Assembly (NCBI RefSeq): GCF_003574445.1
Contig: NZ_KZ984556.1
Coordinates: 186,001-250,000, forward strand
Origin: Streptomyces sp. YIM 130001
GTDB taxonomy: Bacteria; Actinomycetota; Actinomycetes; Streptomycetales; Streptomycetaceae
Reading direction: 5' to 3'
Length of the DNA: 64,000 nucleotides
A program made the position numbers and the translations under genes. The notes below the pieces were generated by a model. That model had not been told where the DNA came from and made no database searches. It was given only the letters and a program-made list of their open reading frames with translations. The first letter of the stretch is position 1; each line of letters opens with the position of its first letter. This document shows positions 33,526 through 42,462 of this stretch, piece by piece.

Positions 33526-34749
33526 GTGTTGGATGGAGGGGTGAGCATCCATCCGACACTGCGGCCGCACCGCGACGACGTCATGATCGCCGTCGCCGGG
33601 CTCGCCGGCGGGCTCGTGCTCTGGGGCGTCGGGCTCGGCATGAACCCCGGGCGCGTCTTCGACGGATCGTGGCTGCTCGTCCCGCTCGTCCTGATGGCCT
33701 GCCTCGAACTCCTACGGCGCACCCGGCCGGCCTTCGTCGCCGCTGCCGGCACCCTGGTCCTGGTCCTCGACCAGCTCACCCAGGGCAGCCTGGCCAGCGT
33801 CATGATGTACACGGACCTGATCTACGCCGCGGTGCTCTACGGATCACCCGCCCTCGCGCGCCGGCTGCCGGTGATCACCGGGGCCGCCGCCGTCTGTGTC
33901 CTGGTGGGCATGCTGGCCTGGATCCGGGAACCGGAAGCCATCCTGATCGGCGTGCTGACGGGCCTGGTGACCTACGGCCCCGCGGCCACCGGCATGCTCG
34001 TACGCAATCACCGGGAGACGGCGGCGGCCGAGCGGCTACGGGCCCAACAGACCGCGCTGCTCGCCGACATGGACCGCGCCCAGGCGGTGAACGCGGAGCG
34101 CTCCCGGATGGCCCGCGAGCTCCACGACATGGTGGCCAACCACCTCTCGGCGATCGCCATCCACTCCACCGCGGCCCTCTCCCTCGACGACCCCGCAACG
34201 GCCCGCAACGCCCTCGGCGTGATCCGCGAGAACAGCGTCGACGGACTGGCCGAAATGCGACGCCTGATCGGACTGCTCCGGGACTCGGGCGGCGACCACG
34301 AGGCCCACGCCCAGCCCACCCTGGACGGCCTCGAGTCCCTCGTCGAGCAGGCCAGGGCCGGCGGCGGCCCGTCCGGCGGCCTCACCTTCGCCCTCCACGA
34401 CGAACGCCCCGACGGGGGTACGAAGCTGCCGGCGCCGGTCGAGCTCGCGGCGTACCGCATCGTCCAGGAGTCCCTGACGAACGCCCTCAAGCACGCCTCA
34501 CCGGGCGAGGTGACGATCCGCCTCTCCCGTACGGACAGGGCCCTGCGCATCGTGGTGACGAGCCACTTCGGCGGCCGGGACGGGCCGCGGGCACCCGGAT
34601 CCGGTGCGGGCCTGGTCGGCATGGGCGAACGTGCGACCTTGCTCGACGGCACGTTCGAGGCACTGCCCGTCGACACCGACGACCCCGCGGTCAAGCTCTG
34701 GCGCGTCACCGCAGAGCTTCCCGTGGAGCATCAAGGAGGAACCGCATGA
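33526..34749 (+). CDS. DesK/NarX-class sensor histidine kinase
   Basis: A 407-residue kinase with six short membrane segments (about 20-160), a coiled linker and a HisKA_3 dimerisation domain with phosphoacceptor His200 in MARELHDMVANHLSAIAIH. The ATPase domain has ALKHASPGEV and GAGLVGMGERATLL. No extracytoplasmic sensor domain is visible, so it senses within the membrane. The start is uncertain: GTG at 33526, GTG at 33541 (immediately after GGAGGG) and ATG at 33583 are all in frame. It overlaps the response regulator by four bases. Confidence 0.9.
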   Translation: MLDGGVSIHPTLRPHRDDVMIAVAGLAGGLVLWGVGLGMNPGRVFDGSWLLVPLVLMACLELLRRTRPAFVAAAGTLVLVLDQLTQGSLASVMMYTDLIYAAVLYGSPALARRLPVITGAAAVCVLVGMLAWIREPEAILIGVLTGLVTYGPAATGMLVRNHRETAAAERLRAQQTALLADMDRAQAVNAERSRMARELHDMVANHLSAIAIHSTAALSLDDPATARNALGVIRENSVDGLAEMRRLIGLLRDSGGDHEAHAQPTLDGLESLVEQARAGGGPSGGLTFALHDERPDGGTKLPAPVELAAYRIVQESLTNALKHASPGEVTIRLSRTDRALRIVVTSHFGGRDGPRAPGSGAGLVGMGERATLLDGTFEALPVDTDDPAVKLWRVTAELPVEHQGGTA

Positions 34750-35390
34750 TCCGCGTCCTGGTCGCCGAGGACCAGTCCGCCGTACGCGCAGGGCTCGTAC
34801 TGATCCTGGGCAGCGCACCGGACATCGAGGTCGTCGGCGAGGCGGCGGACGGCGAGCAGGCGGTGACGATGACCCGCGAGCTACGCCCTGACCTGGTCCT
34901 GATGGATGTCCAGATGCCCCGGCTCGACGGCGTCTCCGCGACCCGGCAGGTGGTCGGCGAACAGCTCGCGGACGTGCTGGTGCTCACCACGTTCGACCTG
35001 GACGAATACGTCTTCGGGGCGCTGCGCGCGGGTGCGTCCGGTTTCCTCCTGAAGAACACGGAGGCGGGCGACCTGCTCGACGCGGTCCGTACGGTGGCCC
35101 GGGGCGACGGGCTGATCTCGCCCGCCGTGACGCGGCGCCTGATCGCCGAGTTCGCCTCGACACCGGTGCGGACGGCCGGAGCGGCCGATTCCGCGGCGCT
35201 CGAGTCGCTCACGCGGCGGGAGGGAGAGGTGCTGGCCCACCTCGGGCAGGGGCTGTCCAACGCGGAGATCGCCACGCGTCTCGACATGGCGGAGGCGACG
35301 GTCAAGACTCACGTCAGCCGGCTGCTCGCCAAACTGGGGCTCCGCAGCCGGGTCCAAGCCGCCGTGCTGGCGCAGGAGTTGGGCCTCTAG
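34746..35390 (+). CDS. NarL/LuxR-family response regulator
   Basis: A 214-residue regulator. The receiver has acidic E8/D9, phosphoacceptor Asp54 in LVLMDVQMPRLDG, switch Thr in LVLTTFD and the Lys of FLLKN. The LuxR-type helix-turn-helix covers about 150-214: LTRREGEVLAHLGQGLSNAEIA...EATVKTHVSRLLAKLGLRSR. Cotranslated with the kinase through an ATGA overlap. Targets are unknown; the divergent membrane-protein gene is the nearest candidate. Confidence 0.94.
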   Translation: MIRVLVAEDQSAVRAGLVLILGSAPDIEVVGEAADGEQAVTMTRELRPDLVLMDVQMPRLDGVSATRQVVGEQLADVLVLTTFDLDEYVFGALRAGASGFLLKNTEAGDLLDAVRTVARGDGLISPAVTRRLIAEFASTPVRTAGAADSAALESLTRREGEVLAHLGQGLSNAEIATRLDMAEATVKTHVSRLLAKLGLRSRVQAAVLAQELGL

Positions 35391-35442
35391 GCCGGGGGGC
35401 GGGGCCGGGGAAAGCCGTGCGGGGCTCGACGCAAAAGACGCG

Positions 35443-35889
35443 CTAGGCGACATTCACCCGCTGGCCGGGAGGCGCCGCCTCCAGCCACGCGAGGAACCCC
35501 GTCAGCGCGTCCTCACTCATCGCCAGCTCGATCCTCGTGCCGTCCTGCAGACACCCGAGCACAATCGCGTCGGAGAGCAGCGCGAGCTCCTCCTCCCCCT
35601 CGGGAGCCCGCCGGTCCACCACTTCGATCGTGGCCCGCTCGAGATTCCGGCGTGGCCGCGGGGCGTAGGAGAAGACCCGGAACCATTCGACCCGGTCACC
35701 GTTGTAGCGGGCGATCCCGTAGGACCAGCCCTTGCCCGAGGTGTCACCGCTGTCGGGGGCGTTCCACCTCAGGCTGCAGTCGAAGGTCCCCCCGGAGCGC
35801 TGGATCAACCGCCGGCGTACTCCGAAGACCAACAGGCCCACCAGTACCAGGACGACAACGAGCGCACAGACAAGCACAGCGAGGATCAT
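35443..35889 (-). CDS. DUF2550 membrane-anchored protein
   Basis: A 148-residue protein with one N-terminal membrane helix (about 1-24) and a soluble domain with GGTFDCSLRWN, GWSYGIARYNGDRVEWFRVFSY and a terminal IELAMSEDALTGFLAWLE, which is diagnostic of DUF2550. The ATG at 35889 stands eight to nine bases after GGAGG; a GTG two codons upstream is too close to it. The family sits next to atpC in many actinobacteria, but its function is unknown. Here it is separated from atpC by a large hairpin. Confidence 0.87.
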   Translation of the reverse strand: MILAVLVCALVVVLVLVGLLVFGVRRRLIQRSGGTFDCSLRWNAPDSGDTSGKGWSYGIARYNGDRVEWFRVFSYAPRPRRNLERATIEVVDRRAPEGEEELALLSDAIVLGCLQDGTRIELAMSEDALTGFLAWLEAAPPGQRVNVA

Positions 35890-35943
35890 CGGCACCGACC
35901 TCCTCGCTTCCAGTAACGGAACTGACCTTCACCTGCATCGCCA

Positions 35944-35985
35944 CAGCCGCGACCGGGTCTGGAATATCCAGACCGGCCGCGGCTG
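35944..35985 (-). terminator. atp operon terminator
   Basis: An imperfect hairpin with outer arms CAGCCGCG and CGCGGCTG, inner CCGG pairs, TCTGG/CCAGA and an AATAT loop, 35 bases after the atpC stop. Confidence 0.8.
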
Positions 35986-36019
35986 AGTCGATTGCCTGAT
36001 CTCTCGGCGTCGCGCTCGC

Positions 36020-36394
36020 TCAGTGCGCCGCCACCGCTCGGAGGCGGACATCGGCGCGCCGCTCGGCGGCCGCGTCGGCGTCCGACTTCGCGCGGTCGAG
36101 GGCACGCTCCGCGCGACGGACGTCGATCTCGTCGGCCAGCTCCACGGTCTCGGCCAGCAACGAAAGCTTGTCGTCCGCGAACGAGACGAACCCTCCGTGC
36201 ACCGCGGCGACGACCGTGTCGCCCCCGCCGGTACGAATGGTCACCGGGCCCGATTCCAGCACACCGAGCAGCGGCTGGTGACCGGGCATGACGCCGATGT
36301 CGCCGGACGTGGTGCGCGCGACGACCAGGGTGGCCTCGCCGGACCAGACACTACGGTCGGCGGCGACCAGCTCGACATGCAGCTCAGCAGCCAA
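36020..36394 (-). CDS. atpC: F1F0 ATP synthase epsilon subunit
   Basis: A 124-residue epsilon subunit, last gene of the atp operon. The N-terminal beta-sandwich (VSGEATLVVARTTSGDIGVMPGHQPLLGVLE-type core) precedes two C-terminal helices (ETVELADEIDVRRAERALDRAKSDADA) that regulate rotation. The start is TTG at 36394, giving LAAELHVELVAADR after GAGGAGCCACC; an in-frame GTG seven codons earlier overlaps the ribosome binding site and is less likely. It links catalytic rotation to the c-ring and can inhibit ATP hydrolysis. Confidence 0.94.
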   Translation of the reverse strand: MAAELHVELVAADRSVWSGEATLVVARTTSGDIGVMPGHQPLLGVLESGPVTIRTGGGDTVVAAVHGGFVSFADDKLSLLAETVELADEIDVRRAERALDRAKSDADAAAERRADVRLRAVAAH

Positions 36395-36591
36395 GGTGGC
36401 TCCTCGGGTCACCACCCGGCGGCTTCGCCGGGTGTTGGGTCATAAGTCTAGTAGGGCCCGAAAGTGCCGGAGCACCGAGCCCTTCCGGGCCCTTCGGACC
36501 CGTCTCCGGGACGGGTCCCGGAGGGGTCGAGCAGGAGGCGTGGGCGCGGGGGGGCGGGACTGGTCCCGTCCCCCGCGTCGAGTCCGGGGAC

Positions 36592-38034
36592 TCAGGAGAC
36601 GCCGAGCTCCTTGGCGTTGGCCTTGAGGTCCTCGATGCCACCGCACATGAAGAACGCCTGCTCGGGGAAGTGGTCGTACTCTCCGTCGCAGATCGCGTTG
36701 AACGCGGCGATCGACTCGTCGAGCGGCACGTCCGAACCGTCCAGGCCGGTGAACTGCTTGGCGGCGTGGGTGTTCTGCGACAGGAAGCGCTCGACGCGAC
36801 GGGCGCGGTGGACGACCAGCTTGTCCTCTTCGCCCAGCTCGTCGATACCGAGGATCGCGATGATGTCCTGCAGGTCCTTGTACTTCTGCAGGATCCCCTT
36901 GACGCGGCTGGCCGCGGCGTAGTGGTCCTTCGCGATGTAGCGCGGGTCCAGGATGCGGGACGTCGAGTCCAGCGGGTCCACCGCCGGGTAGATGCCCTTC
37001 TCCGAGATCGGCCGGGAGAGCACGGTCGTCGCGTCGAGGTGCGCGAAGGTCGTGGCCGGGGCCGGGTCGGTCAGGTCGTCCGCGGGGACGTAGATCGCCT
37101 GCATCGAGGTGATCGAGTGACCACGGGTCGAGGTGATGCGCTCCTGGAGCACACCCATCTCGTCCGCCAGGGTCGGCTGGTAACCCACCGCGGAGGGCAT
37201 GCGCCCGAGCAGCGTGGAGACCTCGGAGCCGGCCTGGGTGAAGCGGAAGATGTTGTCGATGAAGAGCAGAACGTCCTGCTTCTGCACGTCACGGAAGTAC
37301 TCCGCCATGGTCAGCGCGGAGAGCGCGACGCGCAGACGCGTGCCCGGCGGCTCGTCCATCTGACCGAAGACGAGGGCGGTCTTGTCGAGAACGCCCGACT
37401 CCTCCATCTCGTCGATGAGGTCGTTGCCCTCACGGGTGCGCTCGCCGACACCGGCGAACACGGAAACACCGTCGTGCAGCTTCGCCACACGCATGATCAT
37501 TTCCTGGATGAGGACCGTCTTGCCGACGCCGGCGCCGCCGAACAGGCCGATCTTGCCGCCCTTGACGTACGGGGTCAGCAGGTCGACGACCTTCAGGCCG
37601 GTCTCGAACATCTCGGTCTTGGACTCGAGCTGGTCGAAGGCGGGGGCCTTGCGGTGGATGGACCAGCGCTCGGACTCCTTGCCGTTCTCCTCCGGGTGGT
37701 TCAGCACCTCGCCGAGGGTGTTGAACACCTTGCCCTTGGTGAAGTCACCGACCGGCACCGTGATGCCCTTGCCGGAGTCGGTCACCGCGGCCTGGCGGAC
37801 CAGACCGTCGGTGGGCTGCATGGAGATGGCGCGGACCAGGCCGTCACCCAGGTGCTGGGCGACCTCGAGGGTCAGCGTCTTGAGCTCGCCGTCCTTCGCC
37901 GGGTCGGCGACCTGGGCGGTCAGCGCGTTGTAGATCTCCGGCATGGCGTCGACGGGGAACTCCACGTCGACGACCGGGCCGATCACCCGGGCGACGCGGC
38001 CCGTGGCAACGGCCGTCTCAACTGTGGTGGTCAT
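36592..38034 (-). CDS. atpD: F1F0 ATP synthase beta subunit
   Basis: A 480-residue catalytic beta subunit, a highly conserved F1 protein. P-loop GGAGVGKTVLIQEM, catalytic Glu in GVGERTREGNDL, the DELSEED-like region near the C-terminus (GIDELGEEDKLVV) and PSAVGYQPTLADEMG are present. It forms the alpha3beta3 head with atpA and makes ATP at the inner face of the membrane. There is a 197-bp spacer to atpC and only two bases to atpG. Confidence 0.98.
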   Translation of the reverse strand: MTTTVETAVATGRVARVIGPVVDVEFPVDAMPEIYNALTAQVADPAKDGELKTLTLEVAQHLGDGLVRAISMQPTDGLVRQAAVTDSGKGITVPVGDFTKGKVFNTLGEVLNHPEENGKESERWSIHRKAPAFDQLESKTEMFETGLKVVDLLTPYVKGGKIGLFGGAGVGKTVLIQEMIMRVAKLHDGVSVFAGVGERTREGNDLIDEMEESGVLDKTALVFGQMDEPPGTRLRVALSALTMAEYFRDVQKQDVLLFIDNIFRFTQAGSEVSTLLGRMPSAVGYQPTLADEMGVLQERITSTRGHSITSMQAIYVPADDLTDPAPATTFAHLDATTVLSRPISEKGIYPAVDPLDSTSRILDPRYIAKDHYAAASRVKGILQKYKDLQDIIAILGIDELGEEDKLVVHRARRVERFLSQNTHAAKQFTGLDGSDVPLDESIAAFNAICDGEYDHFPEQAFFMCGGIEDLKANAKELGVS

Positions 38035-38036
38035 TA

Positions 38037-38951
38037 CTAGTCACTCCCCGCGTTGGCGTCGGCCAGGGCTGCGGAGCCACCGACGATCTCGCTGATTTCC
38101 TGGGTGATTTCGGCCTGGCGGGCCGCGTTGGCAAGTCGGGTGAGTGAAGTGATCAGGTCACCCGCGTTGTCGGTCGCCGACTTCATCGCGCGGCGTGTGG
38201 CGGCGTGCTTGGAGGCAGCCGACTGCAGCAGCGCGTTGTAGATACGGCTCTCGACGTACCGCGGAAGGAGGGCGTCGAGGACGTCCTCCGCCGACGGCTC
38301 GAAGTCGTACAGCGGGCGGATCTCGTCCTTGGTACCCGCCTCTTCGGCGACCTCGTCGAGGCTCAGCGGAAGCAGCCGGGACTCGACCGCCTCCTGCGTC
38401 ATCATCGAGACGAACTCGGTGTAGACGATGTGGAGTTCGTCCACGCCGCCCTCGGCCGTGTCCTTCTCGATGGCCTCGATCAGGGGTCCCGCGATCCGCT
38501 TCGCGTCCGAGTATTCCGGCGCGTCCGTGAAGCCGGTCCACTCGCCCGAGATCTTCCGCTCACGGAAGTTGTAGTGCGCGATGCCACGGCGGCCGACGAC
38601 GTACGAGTCGACCTCCTTGCCCTCGCTGCGCAACTTCGCGGTGAGCTTCTCGGCGCCCTTGATGGCGTTGGCGTTGAACGCACCGGCCAGACCACGGTCG
38701 CTGGTGAGCAGCAGCACCGCGGCCCGAGCCGGGCTCTCGGCCTCGGTGGTCAGCGGGTGCTTGTCGTTCGCACCCGTCGCCACCGCGGTCACGGCGCGAG
38801 TGAGCTCGGTCGCGTACGGCGTGGAGGCCGCCACCTTGCGCTGTGCCTTGACGACACGCGAGGCGGCGATCATCTCCATCGCCTTGGTGATCTTCTTCGT
38901 CGCAGTGACGGACCGGATGCGACGCTTGTAGACCCGGAGCTGCGCTCCCAT
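38037..38951 (-). CDS. atpG: F1F0 ATP synthase gamma subunit
   Basis: A 304-residue central rotor shaft. The N-terminal helix GAQLRVYKRRIRSVTATKKITKAMEMIAAS and the C-terminal helix RRAMKSATDNAGDLITSLTRLANAARQAEITQEI form the coiled coil. A Rossmann-like middle domain lies between, with LLLTSDRGLAGAFNANAI. A mid-domain insertion of about 15 residues relative to E. coli (AEEAGTKDEIRPLYD) is actinobacterial. It rotates inside the alpha3beta3 head. It lies between atpA and atpD with gaps of 20 and 2 bp. Confidence 0.97.
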   Translation of the reverse strand: MGAQLRVYKRRIRSVTATKKITKAMEMIAASRVVKAQRKVAASTPYATELTRAVTAVATGANDKHPLTTEAESPARAAVLLLTSDRGLAGAFNANAIKGAEKLTAKLRSEGKEVDSYVVGRRGIAHYNFRERKISGEWTGFTDAPEYSDAKRIAGPLIEAIEKDTAEGGVDELHIVYTEFVSMMTQEAVESRLLPLSLDEVAEEAGTKDEIRPLYDFEPSAEDVLDALLPRYVESRIYNALLQSAASKHAATRRAMKSATDNAGDLITSLTRLANAARQAEITQEISEIVGGSAALADANAGSD

Positions 38952-38971
38952 GAGTCAGGTCCCTTCCGTCG

Positions 38972-40576
38972 TCACTTCGAGCCGTCAGCAGCGCCGGCAG
39001 CCGGAGCGTCCTCGCCGAGCAGCTTGCCGTCCGAGGTCTCGAACTGCTTCTTGAACTCCGCGACCGCGTCGCCGATGGCCGTGACGGTGTCGTCGTTCAT
39101 CTTGCCGCCCTCCTTGATGGAGGTCAGAAGGCCCTGCTCCTTGCGGTGCATGAACTCCAGAAGCTCGCTCTCGAAGCGGCGGATGTCGTTGACCGGTACG
39201 TCGTCCATCTTGCCGGTGGTGCCGGCCCAGACGGAAACGACCTGGTCCTCGGTACGCATCGGCTCGTACTGCTCCTGCTTGAGCAGCTCGACCATGCGCT
39301 GACCGCGCTCCAGCTGCTGCTTCGAGGCCGCGTCCAGGTCGGAGCCGAAGGCGGCGAACGCCTCGAGCTCACGGAACTGGGCGAGGTCCACGCGAAGGCG
39401 GCCGGACACCTGACGGATCGCGCGGTGCTGCGCGGAACCACCGACTCGGGAGACGGAGATACCGACGTTGAGCGCGGGGCGCACACCGGCGTTGAACAGG
39501 TCCGACTCCAGGAAGCACTGGCCGTCGGTGATGGAGATGACGTTGGTCGGAATGAACGCCGAGACGTCGTTCGCCTTGGTCTCGACGATCGGCAGACCGG
39601 TCATCGAGCCGGCACCCATCGCGTCGGAGAGCTTGGCGCAGCGCTCGAGCAGACGGGAGTGCAGGTAGAAGACGTCACCCGGGTAGGCCTCACGGCCCGG
39701 CGGACGACGGAGCAGCAGGGACACGGCGCGGTAGGCATCGGCCTGCTTCGAGAGGTCGTCGAAGACGATGAGGACGTGCTTGCCCTCGTACATCCACTGC
39801 TGGCCGATGGCCGAACCGGTGTAGGGCGCCAGGTACTTGAAGCCCGCGGGGTCGGACGCCGGGGCGGCGACGATCGTCGTGTACTCGAGCGCGCCGGCCT
39901 CTTCGAGGGCACCGCGCACCGAGGCGATGGTGGAGCCCTTCTGACCGACGGCGACGTAGATGCAGCGCACCTGCTTGTTCACGTCGCCCGAGCGCCAGTT
40001 GTCGCGCTGGTTGATGATCGTGTCGACGGCCAGGGCGGTCTTGCCGGTCTGGCGGTCGCCGATGATCAGCTGGCGCTGGCCGCGGCCGACCGGGGTCATC
40101 GCGTCGACGGCCTTGTAGCCCGTCTCCATCGGCTCGTGCACCGACTTGCGGTCCATGACCGTCGGGGCCTGCAGCTCGAGGGCGCGGCGTCCGGACGTCT
40201 CGATCTCGCCGAGTCCGTCGATCGGGGCGCCGAGCGGGTCGACGACACGACCCAGGTACCCCTCGCCCACCGGGACGGAGAGAACCTCACCGGTGCGCTG
40301 CACCGGCTGGCCCTCTTCGATGCCGCTGAACTCGCCGAGGACGATGGCACCGATCTCGCGCTCCTCAAGGTTGAGGGCGAGACCGAGGGTGCCGTCCTCG
40401 AACTTCAGCAGCTCGTTCGCCATGGCCGAGGGCAGGCCCTCGACCTTCGCGACGCCGTCGCCGGCGACGGTGACCGTGCCGACCTCCTCGCGCGAGGCCG
40501 CGTCCGGCTTGTACGCCTGGACAAAGTTCTCCAGCGCGTCCCGGATCTCCTCCGGCCGGATCGTGAGCTCCGCCAT
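38972..40576 (-). CDS. atpA: F1F0 ATP synthase alpha subunit
   Basis: A 534-residue regulatory alpha subunit. P-loop GDRQTGKTALAVDTI, the Arg finger in the PALNVGISVSRVGGSAQ block, and the C-terminal helical domain. Actinobacterial alpha subunits carry a C-terminal extension, seen here as FETSDGKLLGEDAPAAGAADG. In mycobacteria such an extension suppresses ATP hydrolysis; whether this shorter one does so is not known. Operon position between atpH and atpG. Confidence 0.98.
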   Translation of the reverse strand: MAELTIRPEEIRDALENFVQAYKPDAASREEVGTVTVAGDGVAKVEGLPSAMANELLKFEDGTLGLALNLEEREIGAIVLGEFSGIEEGQPVQRTGEVLSVPVGEGYLGRVVDPLGAPIDGLGEIETSGRRALELQAPTVMDRKSVHEPMETGYKAVDAMTPVGRGQRQLIIGDRQTGKTALAVDTIINQRDNWRSGDVNKQVRCIYVAVGQKGSTIASVRGALEEAGALEYTTIVAAPASDPAGFKYLAPYTGSAIGQQWMYEGKHVLIVFDDLSKQADAYRAVSLLLRRPPGREAYPGDVFYLHSRLLERCAKLSDAMGAGSMTGLPIVETKANDVSAFIPTNVISITDGQCFLESDLFNAGVRPALNVGISVSRVGGSAQHRAIRQVSGRLRVDLAQFRELEAFAAFGSDLDAASKQQLERGQRMVELLKQEQYEPMRTEDQVVSVWAGTTGKMDDVPVNDIRRFESELLEFMHRKEQGLLTSIKEGGKMNDDTVTAIGDAVAEFKKQFETSDGKLLGEDAPAAGAADGSK

Positions 40577-40736
40577 CTGGGTTCCCTGCTCTCCTTGAAT
40601 TGGGCCCGAAGTTTTCTTGGGGGTCTGGGGCTGTTTCCCTTAGCGGCTTGCGCCGCGGGCCCCCAGGAATCCTCTGCACGGCCCAACTCGGGCCGCTAGC
40701 AATGCTTGTTGAGTTGGTGGTGACGGCGCTCGGCCG

Positions 40737-41558
40737 TCAGCCGGCCATCCGGCGACTCGCGTCCTCGAGACGGTCCGCGATGGAGCCGTTGATGACCTCG
40801 TCGCCGACCTGCACCCTGATCCCGCCGAGGACCTCGGGGTCCACGTCGAGGTTGAGGTGCATCTCGCGGCCGTAGAGCTTGGCCAGTGCACCGGCCAGAC
40901 GCTGCTTCTGCCCGTCGGACAGCGGCACCGCGGAGGCCACCACGGCGACCATCCGCTCCCGGCGCTCGGCGGCGAGCTTGGACAGGGACTCGAGTCCCGC
41001 TTCCAGGCTACGTCCACGCGGCTGGGTCACCAGACGGTCGACGACCCGCTCGGTCGTCTTCTCGGCCCGGCCGCCGAGCAGGCTGCTCAGCAGCTCGCCC
41101 TTCGCGGACGTCTCGGCCGTACGGCTGGTGAGTGCGGCGCGCAGCTCGGAGTTCGAGGCGACGATCCGGCCGAACCGGAACAGCTCGTCCTCCACGTTGT
41201 CGAGCCTGCCCCGCTTCTGCGCTGCGGTGAAGTCGGCGATGTTCGCCAGCTCCTCCAGCGCATCCACCAGGTCGCGCGAACGCGACCAGCGGGAGCGGAC
41301 GAGACCCGATACGAGGTCGAGCGCCTCGCCGCCGATCTGGCCGGCGAGCACCCGGTTCGCGAGCGCGGCCTTGGCCTCGCCGTCCTGCGCCGGGTCGGTG
41401 AAGACCCGACGCAGCGAGACCTCACGGCCGAGAAGCGCGGTGACAGCGGCCAGTTCGTCCGCGAGCTTCGTCGCGTCGGCCGACGTGCTGTCGGTCAGCG
41501 CGTCGAGACGCTCCTTGGCCGCGGCCAGAGCCCCGCGGCTCGCACCGTGGGCGGTCAT
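40737..41558 (-). CDS. atpH: F1F0 ATP synthase delta subunit, long form
   Basis: The 273-residue delta subunit is about 90 residues longer than E. coli delta (177). The C-terminal half is canonical OSCP/delta: GRLDNVEDELFRFGRIV, then VASAVPLSDGQKQRLAGALAKLYG, then VDPEVLGGIRVQVGDEVINGS. The extra N-terminal region (about 1-90) is helical and Ala/Glu-rich, as usual in Streptomyces. It ties the stator b dimer to the F1 head. Its start overlaps the atpF stop by four bases. Between atpH and atpA lie 160 bp. Confidence 0.95.
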   Translation of the reverse strand: MTAHGASRGALAAAKERLDALTDSTSADATKLADELAAVTALLGREVSLRRVFTDPAQDGEAKAALANRVLAGQIGGEALDLVSGLVRSRWSRSRDLVDALEELANIADFTAAQKRGRLDNVEDELFRFGRIVASNSELRAALTSRTAETSAKGELLSSLLGGRAEKTTERVVDRLVTQPRGRSLEAGLESLSKLAAERRERMVAVVASAVPLSDGQKQRLAGALAKLYGREMHLNLDVDPEVLGGIRVQVGDEVINGSIADRLEDASRRMAG

Positions 41559-42103
41559 CGCGTCGCCTCGGCCTTCTCCTCGAGGTCGTCGAGGAACCGG
41601 TCGATCGTGCGGCTCTGGCGGGCGTGGTCCTCGAGGGACTCGCCGACGAGCTTGCCGGCCAGGTCGGTCGCCAGCTTGCCGACGTCCTGACGCAGGGCCT
41701 GCGAGGCCTGCTTCTTGTCGGCCGCGATCTGGGTGTGACCGGCAGCGATGATCTCCTCACGCTGCCGCTGACCCTCGGCGCGCATCTCAGCGATGAGCTG
41801 TGCGCCCTGCTCCTGCGCCTCCTGGCGCAGTCGCGCGGCCTCGTGCCGAGCCTCGGCGAGCTGAGCCTTGTACTGCTCGAGCACGCTCTGGGCCTCGGTC
41901 TGGGCCGCCTCGGCCTTCTCGATACCGCCTTCGATCGCGTTCCGGCGCTCGTCAAGAACCTTGTTGATGTTCGGGACGAGCTTCTTCCAGAAAACGAAGA
42001 AGACGATGGCGAAGGCAATGGCGCCTACGAGCAGCTCGGGGCCCGGAGGAACGAGCGGGTTCTGCTCTTCCTCGGCCGCCAGCTGCACCAGGTTGGCGAT
42101 CAC
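41555..42103 (-). CDS. atpF: F1F0 ATP synthase b subunit
   Basis: The 182-residue peripheral stalk subunit has a short polar N-terminus (LAAEEEQNPLVPPG), one membrane helix at about 26-44 (VGAIAFAIVFFVFWKKLVP) and a long right-handed coiled-coil (about 55-170) of Ala/Glu/Gln repeats. It starts with GTG. It dimerises to connect subunit a with delta. It is overlapped by atpH and follows atpE after 41 bp. Confidence 0.96.
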   Translation of the reverse strand: MIANLVQLAAEEEQNPLVPPGPELLVGAIAFAIVFFVFWKKLVPNINKVLDERRNAIEGGIEKAEAAQTEAQSVLEQYKAQLAEARHEAARLRQEAQEQGAQLIAEMRAEGQRQREEIIAAGHTQIAADKKQASQALRQDVGKLATDLAGKLVGESLEDHARQSRTIDRFLDDLEEKAEATR

Positions 42104-42144
42104 ATCAATGCCTTTCGTCGAAATACGGTCAGTGAAGGTCTAGA

Positions 42145-42384
42145 TCACGTGCCGTAGACGAACGGGAGAACAATGCCGATGAGGGCGAGCGCCTCACAGA
42201 AGGCGAAGCCCAGGATCTGGTTGGCGCGGATCAGGCCGGCCGCCTCGGGCTGGCGGGCGAGGGCCTGGGTGCCGTTACCGAAGACGATGCCGACGCCGAT
42301 GCCGGGGCCGATCGCGGCGAGACCGTAACCGATGGAACCGAGGGAGCCGGAGACGCCAGCGGCGAGTTCGATGGACGCGGACAT
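42145..42384 (-). CDS. atpE: F1F0 ATP synthase c subunit
   Basis: A 79-residue proteolipid with two membrane helices. The first contains the Gly-rich packing motif (GYGLAAIGPGIGVGIVFG). The polar loop is ARQPE (43-47). Glu64 in FCEALALIG is the proton-carrying carboxylate on helix 2. The ring number cannot be inferred. No sodium-binding signature is evident, so the enzyme is proton-driven. It lies between atpB and atpF. Confidence 0.98.
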   Translation of the reverse strand: MSASIELAAGVSGSLGSIGYGLAAIGPGIGVGIVFGNGTQALARQPEAAGLIRANQILGFAFCEALALIGIVLPFVYGT

Positions 42385-42462
42385 GCCGTTACTTCCTTCT
42401 CTTTCATGGACCGGTGGGGGTTGGCCACCGGGCGATCTGGGGGTGGTGCGGTAGGCGGCTGC

